From NCBI RefSeq assembly GCF_046298265.1, contig NZ_JBKAHK010000005.1:186001-250000 (forward strand): a DNA stretch of 64,000 nucleotides, in the 5' to 3' direction. A model generated the notes under the pieces. That model searched no databases. It was not told the DNA's origin and worked only from the letters and a program-made list of their open reading frames with translations. Source of the DNA: Gillisia xinjiangensis. GTDB taxonomy: Bacteria; Bacteroidota; Bacteroidia; Flavobacteriales; Flavobacteriaceae. Made by a program: the position numbers and the translations under genes. Below, piece after piece: positions 58,838 through 64,000 of this stretch (the stretch's first letter is position 1; the number at the start of each line of letters is the position of its first letter).

Positions 58838-60298
58838 ATGTTAAGTAAAAAAAACACTACTCCAGCTTCCAGAAGAGATTTTATTAAAAAAACCGCCCTT
58901 GCAGCAACAGGTGTAATGATTATTCCACGGCACGTGATGGGTGGCCCTGGATTTTTGGCTCCCAGTGACCGGTTGATTATAGCAGGAATAGGAGTAGGAG
59001 GGAAAGGGCAAAGCGATATTAACAGTTTTGCAGAATCAGGCAAAGCAGATATCGCGTTTCTATGTGATGTGGATGACAGAAGGGCTGCTGCTTCTATTGC
59101 GCGTTTCCCAAAAGCTAAATATTATAAGGACTATCGCGAGATGCTGGATAAAGAACACAAAAATTTTGATGCAGTCTCGATTTCCACACCAGATCATAAT
59201 CACGCAGTACAAACTATGGCTGCGATGGAATTGGGAAAACATGTATATGTTCAAAAACCTTTAACACATGATATTTTTGAGGCAAGAGCACTTACCGATG
59301 CTGCTAAAAAATATAAAGTAGTTACCCAAATGGGAAACCAGGGCGCATCAGGAGACGGTGTAAGAAAATTAAGGGAATGGTTTAATGCAGGGCTTATAGG
59401 TGATGTAAATGAGGTGTATGTTTGGACAGACCGTCCGGTTTGGCCTCAGGGAATTCCGTGGCCGGAAAATGGCGCAACTATTCCGGAAGAATTGGACTGG
59501 AATTTATGGCTGGGAACTGCCCCACAAAAGAATTATATAGATGGGCTGGTACCCTTTAACTGGCGTGGCTGGTGGGATTACGGCACCGGAGCAATAGGCG
59601 ATATGGGATGTCATTTGATAGAGGCCCCATACAGAGTCCTTGATTTAACATATCCCAAAGATGTACAGTGCAGTGTAGGAAGTGTTTATGTAGACGAATT
59701 TAAAAGAGGGTATTTTCCTGAAAGTTGTCCTCCCTCAAGTCATGTGATCATGACCTTCCCCGGAACTAAGAAATCTGCCGGAGATGTTACTTTGCATTGG
59801 ATGGATGGCGGAATTAAGCCTAAGAGACCTGAAGAACTTGGGGCTAATGAAACTTTTGGTGATGGAGGAAACGGAGTCCTGTTTATAGGATCTAAAGGAA
59901 AAATGATGTGTGGAACTTATGGTGAAAATCCAAGATTACTTCCAACTACCAGGACAGAGGAAGTAAATATTCCGGAACAATTTGAACGCGTTCCCGGAGG
60001 TGCAGCTGGCCATTATGCACAATGGGTAGAAGGAGCTATTGCCGGATATGGCAAAAAAGAATTGAGCTCGCCATTCGAGATCGCAGGTCCTTTAACCGAA
60101 ACTCTATTAATTGCCAATTTGGCAATTCGTGGGCAGGATATCAGGAACACCGGCACAAACCAACAGGGGAGAACAGTTTTTGAATATCCGGGAAGGGATA
60201 TCAAAATGCTTTGGGATGCAGAAAATATGAGAGTTACCAATTTTGAAGAGGCCAACCAATTTGTGAAAAGGGAATATAGGGAAGGTTGGACCTTGTGA
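58838..60298 (+). CDS. Tat-exported Gfo/Idh/MocA-family oxidoreductase
   Basis: A 486-residue protein starting with a twin-arginine signal (SRRDFIKKTALAATGVMII, about residues 11-29), then a Rossmann domain with IIAGIGVGGKGQSDINSF, FLCDVDDRRAAASI and DAVSISTPDHNHAVQTMAAM, and the MocA signature EKP-like VYVQKPLTHD, with the conserved Lys. A long substrate-binding domain (WWDYGTGAIGDMGCHLIEAP onward) follows. Such exported Gfo/Idh proteins in Bacteroidota act on sugars or glycosides with a tightly bound NAD. The substrate is unknown; no polysaccharide-use cluster is next to it. Confidence 0.92.
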   Translation: MLSKKNTTPASRRDFIKKTALAATGVMIIPRHVMGGPGFLAPSDRLIIAGIGVGGKGQSDINSFAESGKADIAFLCDVDDRRAAASIARFPKAKYYKDYREMLDKEHKNFDAVSISTPDHNHAVQTMAAMELGKHVYVQKPLTHDIFEARALTDAAKKYKVVTQMGNQGASGDGVRKLREWFNAGLIGDVNEVYVWTDRPVWPQGIPWPENGATIPEELDWNLWLGTAPQKNYIDGLVPFNWRGWWDYGTGAIGDMGCHLIEAPYRVLDLTYPKDVQCSVGSVYVDEFKRGYFPESCPPSSHVIMTFPGTKKSAGDVTLHWMDGGIKPKRPEELGANETFGDGGNGVLFIGSKGKMMCGTYGENPRLLPTTRTEEVNIPEQFERVPGGAAGHYAQWVEGAIAGYGKKELSSPFEIAGPLTETLLIANLAIRGQDIRNTGTNQQGRTVFEYPGRDIKMLWDAENMRVTNFEEANQFVKREYREGWTL

Positions 60299-60344
60299 TA
60301 AACAATCGATATCCAATTCGAGTGTATAAGCAGAAATACATTTT

Positions 60345-60788
60345 ATGATAAAGCTCAATTCAAAAAAGTTTTCGCTAATTGGTATATTTCTTTATGCGAT
60401 TTTTGGTTTTTCAGGCTGTGAATCAAATACAAAAACAAAGAAAATTCCGAAAGCAGCATGGCAGACCTTAAGGGTAAGCGCATCTGCCTATAACTCCACA
60501 TCGGCGCAAACAGAAGGAAATCCTAAAATTACCGCCTGGGGAGACACTTTAAAACCAGGCATGAAAGTAATTGCCGTTTCCCGGGATTTAATACGTAAAG
60601 GACTTGATAATAATACCCCTGTTAGGATAGAAGGTTTGGAAGGGATATTTTTTGTTAAAGATAAAATGCATCATCGCTGGAAAAATAAAATCGATATTTA
60701 TATGGGTGAGGATATTCAAAAAGCCAGGAATTGGGGCCGAAAACGGGTATTTATTCATTATTTGATCCTTCAGGACAGCGTTCTTTAA
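60345..60788 (+). CDS. 3D-domain lipoprotein
   Basis: A 147-residue protein with lipobox FGFSGC (Cys25). Residues 40-147 match the 3D domain, a double-psi beta-barrel of murein-hydrolase-type enzymes: VSASAYNSTSAQTEGNPKIT, AWGDTLKPGMKVIAVSRDLI, GIFFVKDKMHHRWKNKIDIY and MGEDIQKARNWGRKRVFIHY, with candidate aspartates in GDTL and KIDIY. Possibly a lytic enzyme of the cell wall, anchored to a membrane. It is followed after 45 bp by the PAP2 gene. Confidence 0.8.
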   Translation: MIKLNSKKFSLIGIFLYAIFGFSGCESNTKTKKIPKAAWQTLRVSASAYNSTSAQTEGNPKITAWGDTLKPGMKVIAVSRDLIRKGLDNNTPVRIEGLEGIFFVKDKMHHRWKNKIDIYMGEDIQKARNWGRKRVFIHYLILQDSVL

Positions 60789-60833
60789 AAAACCATTTAA
60801 AATTTGTTGGTCTAAAAATTCAGAAAAGATAAA

Positions 60834-61580
60834 ATGAGGAAACAAATTATTCAGGTTTTAATTGAACTCAAAAAAATTCTTCAGGAGAAGTTTCATCAAT
60901 ACAATGACCAATTGCCTTTTATGATCGCTATTTTTGCAGCGCTTATTTTAGTGATAGTAGGGATTAATGTATTTATAGATCTTACAGAAATTTTAAATAG
61001 CAAGTTAATTACCAGCCTCGACCGAAAAGTAACCGATTTTATAATTTCCTTTCGTTCTCCGCAACTTAATAAGGTGTTTCAATTTATTACAAATTTGGGA
61101 GATTTATATGGATATATAATATTAGCTGCATTCTGTGGGATTGGATTCTATTTGAAATTTAAAAACTGGCAGTATGTTCTGGAAATGTTATTTGTATTGA
61201 TTATTGCAGGACTTTCCAATTTGGCTTTAAAACAAGTGATTAACCGGGCTCGTCCGGATGCTGCTCATTTGGTTGCGGTGGAGACTTTAAGTTACCCTAG
61301 TGGACATGCTATGAGTGCCATTGCATTTTATGGTTTTTTAATTTATTTATTCTATAATTTTAAAATGAATACCTTGCTTAAAACCGGAATAATATTAATT
61401 TTTAGCTTCCTAATTCTGGCAATTGGAGTTAGCAGGGTTTATTTGGGGGTTCATTATCCATCAGATATTGTTGGAGGTTTTATAGCCGGATTCATTTGGA
61501 TTATCTTTTGTGTTATTTTATTTCAGGTGATGGATATTTTTCGAAGACGAAAGCGGTTAAGACACGAGTTAAATGATTAA
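60834..61580 (+). CDS. PAP2-family membrane phosphatase
   Basis: A 248-residue integral membrane protein with about six hydrophobic segments and the three phosphatase motifs: KQVINRARPD (C1), YPSGHAMSAIAFYG (C2) and SRVYLGVHYPSDIVGG (C3), containing the catalytic histidines. Such enzymes dephosphorylate phosphatidate, undecaprenyl diphosphate or related lipids. The C-terminal basic tail RRRKRLRHELND is typical of the group. The lipid substrate is not determined. Confidence 0.92.
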   Translation: MRKQIIQVLIELKKILQEKFHQYNDQLPFMIAIFAALILVIVGINVFIDLTEILNSKLITSLDRKVTDFIISFRSPQLNKVFQFITNLGDLYGYIILAAFCGIGFYLKFKNWQYVLEMLFVLIIAGLSNLALKQVINRARPDAAHLVAVETLSYPSGHAMSAIAFYGFLIYLFYNFKMNTLLKTGIILIFSFLILAIGVSRVYLGVHYPSDIVGGFIAGFIWIIFCVILFQVMDIFRRRKRLRHELND

Positions 61581-61673
61581 GATATTCTCTTTTTTCATAA
61601 AAATTACCTTAAACCCTTTCTTGTATTTAAATAACTTTAAGATTCTGTTATAAAAATTCAGAGTTAATATTTT

Positions 61674-61681
61674 TAACTTTG
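61674..61681 (+). promoter_or_regulatory. -7 box of the 50-residue membrane protein gene
   Basis: TAACTTTG matches TAnnTTTG and ends 24 bp before the ATG at 61706, supporting a separate transcript. Confidence 0.5.
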
Positions 61682-61705
61682 ATTCATTCAAATAAAATAA
61701 TTGAA

Positions 61706-61858
61706 ATGCAAATTAAAGATAGAGATGATAAAGAATCTGAAGATTATATTCTTCAGGATAATAAAAAGACCCGGTTTGGAGCCACCTTTATAATCATTGT
61801 TTTAATCATTCTTGCTACTCTTGTGGCGATGACAGGAGTTTACATGGACTACTGGTAG
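61706..61858 (+). CDS. 50-residue single-membrane-segment protein
   Basis: ATG at 61706 opens MQIKDRDDKESEDYILQDNK followed by KTRFGATFIIIVLIILATLV and AMTGVYMDYW. A polar N-terminal half (about 22 residues) precedes one hydrophobic segment (residues 25-45). It has its own TAnnTTTG box, and no recognisable family. Codon use is normal. It stands between the PAP2 gene and the convergent ACT-domain gene. Possible small membrane regulator; no function assigned. Confidence 0.6.
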   Translation: MQIKDRDDKESEDYILQDNKKTRFGATFIIIVLIILATLVAMTGVYMDYW

Positions 61859-61874
61859 GATTAAATTGATCTTT

Positions 61875-62522
61875 TCAGGAAATTTTAATCTCATTTAGCA
61901 GTAAAAAGGCCTGGTTGATATACTCTTTTTCCAAAAATAATGCGAAATAATTTGAAGTGGAGATAATTTCAAAAACCGGTATTCCTTCATAGGCCAGCAA
62001 CTTAAATATATAGAAATACAAGCCAACTGTTTTGGAACTGTTTTTTGGCAAGGCGATCGTGATGCTGGACAAATCGCTTTTTACCGAAACCAGATTTTCA
62101 TTCCTAAAACACTCTGAAACCGTTTCCTTCAAATCTGAAGAGACCAGAATATTGCTTTCCTGATAGTTGCTGGAATAGTTCAAATAAACCTCCAGTTGAT
62201 TTTTAACATGATTAAGCAATTCTGCCTGGCTCGCCATAATACTTTTAGAATTCAGGAAAGTATATTCTGTGATCCCGGAGCGCACAACGATGTCTCCCAT
62301 ATCCCGTAAATTCGTTTTTTTAGCTAAGTTTTTCTGGGGTGCATAACGCCTTAAGGACATTATTATAGAACCTTGTTTAACAGGTTTCCTTAATTCTTTC
62401 TCTATTTCCGGTTGTAAATGCGCAGCCAGGGAACTAAAGTTGATAAGGTCTTTTCCCAATGCATCATCCAGGAAGGGTTGATGCCTCAAAATATCGTTTA
62501 CGCAGGAAGTAATGGTTTTCAT
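61875..62522 (-). CDS. ACT-domain protein with N-terminal helix-turn-helix-like region
   Basis: A 215-residue protein of a family that I cannot name with certainty. The N-terminal region, VNDILRHQPFLDDALGKDLI followed by NFSSLAAHLQPEIEKELRKP, predicts as a winged-helix-like domain (about residues 1-60), followed by SIIMSLRRYAPQ. The last third (about residues 145-215, VSVKSDLSSITIALP and VGLYFYIFKLLAYEGIPVFE) matches an ACT amino-acid-binding domain. It is divergent from lysC, and a near-perfect palindrome lies between the two start codons. The arrangement suggests an amino-acid-responsive regulator of lysC and of itself. Evidence is by context and fold pattern only. Confidence 0.6.
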   Translation of the reverse strand: MKTITSCVNDILRHQPFLDDALGKDLINFSSLAAHLQPEIEKELRKPVKQGSIIMSLRRYAPQKNLAKKTNLRDMGDIVVRSGITEYTFLNSKSIMASQAELLNHVKNQLEVYLNYSSNYQESNILVSSDLKETVSECFRNENLVSVKSDLSSITIALPKNSSKTVGLYFYIFKLLAYEGIPVFEIISTSNYFALFLEKEYINQAFLLLNEIKIS

Positions 62523-62532
62523 TTGTTAAATA

Positions 62533-62557
62533 ATATACATTTTGTACAAATGTATAT
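62533..62557. promoter_or_regulatory. 25-bp inverted repeat (10-bp arms) between the ACT gene and lysC
   Basis: ATATACATTT (62533-62542) and AAATGTATAT (62548-62557) are perfect arms around a 5-bp centre (TGTAC). A partial third half-site (ATATACGTT) follows at 62560-62568. On the minus strand the right arm contains TACATTTG, a -7 box for the ACT-domain gene, so occupation of the site would block that promoter. Operator identity is inferred. Confidence 0.6.
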
Positions 62558-62617
62558 AAAATATACGTTGTTTTTTATCTGCTGCAGCTATATGATTATT
62601 TATGCACTGTAAAAAGG

Positions 62618-63961
62618 ATGAATATGAAGGTTTTAAAATTCGGGGGTACTTCTGTAGGTTCTGCGGAAAGTATTCAGAATGTAAAAAGTATAATTGCAAG
62701 CCAGGATGGCAGCAAGCTTATAGTGCTTTCGGCAATGTCCGGGGTAACAAATTACCTTGTTGAAATTTGTGATAATTTCCGAACAGGTAATTCTTCGGTC
62801 ATAGCAGAAACTATTGAAAGTTTAAAGCAGAAACATTTTAATATTACAGATGAATTAATAACTTCTGAAAAAGAAAATCTTTCGGTTAAAAAGCATATTT
62901 CACTATTATTTGAGGGATTAACAAGGCTTACCCAGCAGGATTTTTCAGAAAGCATCGTTCCCCAGATTCTCACTTTTGGAGAAACCCTTATGACCTTTAT
63001 TTTCTCTGAATTTTTGAAGGTTTCAGGAATGAAAACCTGTTTGCTGGATGCTAAAAAGTTCATGTATGTTTCAAATCTTGAAAATCCTGATACGGAAAAA
63101 GTAGGGCGTTTATTAGCTCCTTTTCTTAATACTACTAATGTAGATTTAACTTATATCACCCAGGGATTTGTTCGAATTGATAAGTTCAACAGGGTTAATA
63201 CCCTAAACCGTGGGGGAAGTGATTTTACAGCTACCATTTTGGGAGCGGCACTATACGCCGAGGAAATTCAAATTTGGACAGATATAGATGGGTTTCACAA
63301 TAATGACCCCAGATATGTTGAAAATACGCACCGGCTTTCTCATCTCACTTTTGAAGAAGCTGCAGAGCTTGCATATTTTGGCGCAAAAATTCTTCATCCA
63401 CAAACGGTTTCACCAGTAATACACAGGAATATTCCTATTTTTCTAAAAAACACCTTTACTCCCGAAGCTCCCGGAACTAAAATATCTTCAGAAATAACCA
63501 ATCGCGGACTTAAGGCAATTTCGGCAAAAGACGGTATTACCGCCATTAAAATTAAATCCAACAGAATGTTGATGGCGCATGGATTTCTAAAGAAAATTTT
63601 TGAGGTCTTTGATAAGCACGAAACAGCGATAGATATGATCACCACTTCTGAAATCGCGATTTCCCTTACAATAGACGATACCAGAAATCTTGATCCTATC
63701 CTGGAAGATCTTAAGGCGTATGGTGAGATTACCGTGGAAATGGATCACAGCATTATTTGTGTTGTTGGGGAAGGTTTGATAGAGGATAAAGAAACGTACC
63801 GGTTATTTGAGATTTTAAATGATATTCCAGTGAGAATGATCTCTTACGGCGGGAGTATTAACAATGTTTCCCTTTTGGTAGCAACAAAAAATAAAATCCC
63901 TGCATTGCAGGCGCTGCATAAAAATTTGTTCCAGGTACAAGATCGCCTGGTAGCCTATTGA
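62618..63961 (+). CDS. lysC: Aspartate kinase, monofunctional
   Basis: A 447-residue aspartokinase: kinase domain with KFGGTSVGSAESIQNVKSII (K7 onward), LNRGGSDFTATILGAALYAE and WTDIDGFHNNDPR, then regulatory ACT domains (about residues 305-447). It makes aspartyl phosphate, first step to lysine, threonine, methionine and diaminopimelate. Start at 62618 (or 62624, two residues later). The sequence AAAAAGG before the ATG is one of the better ribosome sites here. Its divergent partner carries an ACT domain. Confidence 0.95.
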   Translation: MNMKVLKFGGTSVGSAESIQNVKSIIASQDGSKLIVLSAMSGVTNYLVEICDNFRTGNSSVIAETIESLKQKHFNITDELITSEKENLSVKKHISLLFEGLTRLTQQDFSESIVPQILTFGETLMTFIFSEFLKVSGMKTCLLDAKKFMYVSNLENPDTEKVGRLLAPFLNTTNVDLTYITQGFVRIDKFNRVNTLNRGGSDFTATILGAALYAEEIQIWTDIDGFHNNDPRYVENTHRLSHLTFEEAAELAYFGAKILHPQTVSPVIHRNIPIFLKNTFTPEAPGTKISSEITNRGLKAISAKDGITAIKIKSNRMLMAHGFLKKIFEVFDKHETAIDMITTSEIAISLTIDDTRNLDPILEDLKAYGEITVEMDHSIICVVGEGLIEDKETYRLFEILNDIPVRMISYGGSINNVSLLVATKNKIPALQALHKNLFQVQDRLVAY

Positions 63962-64000
63962 GTATAATATGGTTTAAACCTTTTGTTTATTTGTTTGTTT

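Overview
The window looks like a chromosomal stretch from a member of the Bacteroidota, most likely family Flavobacteriaceae. Base composition is AT-rich and genes are densely packed. Many genes are preceded by the Bacteroidota -7 box TAnnTTTG rather than by strong Shine-Dalgarno sites. Lineage markers include a fused LpxC-FabZ, PorX (the response regulator/PglZ protein of type IX secretion), DUF4834 next to YfhO, and a cysteate-synthase/acyltransferase-like pair that fits sulfonolipid (capnine) synthesis. I cannot name the genus. I see no rRNA, tRNA, CRISPR array, prophage or transposase gene.

Layout. 1-5 kb: end of a YbaB-type gene, an exported S9 oligopeptidase, and two PLP enzymes that may make the head group and backbone of capnine. 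5-11.7 kb: an outer-membrane protein, then DUF4834, YfhO, a glycosyltransferase and a flippase, a small surface-polysaccharide group. 11.8-19.2 kb: a secreted Ser/Arg-rich protein behind a sigma-54-like promoter, then uvrA, an ECF-type sigma factor with a structured leader and a 49-residue follower gene, a 146-bp tandem repeat, endonuclease III without Fe-S cysteines, and a Bcp peroxiredoxin. This part reads as a DNA-repair and peroxide-defence neighbourhood. 19.2-24 kb: DUF4258-like protein, alanine dehydrogenase, an overlapping pair (48-residue exported peptide and membrane protein), tsaE and porX.

24-35.3 kb: an HD hydrolase with a TTG start, then lpxD, lpxC-fabZ, lpxA, efp, a second lpxD-like gene, an NTF2-like protein and sucD, followed by fabG, a VWA membrane protein and a prohibitin-family protein. 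The lipid A genes are essentially contiguous. 35.4-43.1 kb: a complete histidine operon (hisG, D, C, B, H, A, F, IE). A 17-residue leader peptide with three consecutive His codons and mutually exclusive terminator and antiterminator stems precedes it, a textbook-like attenuator that can be read directly from the sequence. A cluster of REP-like hairpins closes the operon.

43.4-64 kb: pirin, a beta-barrel/lipoprotein-hydrolase pair, an NYN-LOTUS protein, a release-factor-like (baeRF) protein, a CDF metal exporter, a DUF1853 protein, CorA, a lactonase-type propeller and a luciferase-like monooxygenase. Then comes a tightly coupled three-gene cassette (RLAN/RimK ATP-grasp ligase, GCS2 ligase, N-formylglutamate amidohydrolase) that probably makes an unknown small peptide or amide. 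After it are OsmC, an FKBP isomerase, a Tat-exported Gfo/Idh oxidoreductase, a 3D-domain lipoprotein, a PAP2 phosphatase and a 50-residue membrane protein. Last is a divergent pair, an ACT-domain regulator-like protein and aspartate kinase, separated by a near-perfect 25-bp palindrome.

The best leads for a second look are the his attenuator, the RimK/GCS2/amidohydrolase cassette, the ACT-regulator/lysC palindrome, the structured leader of the sigma factor, the sigma-54-like promoter, and the sulfonolipid gene pair.
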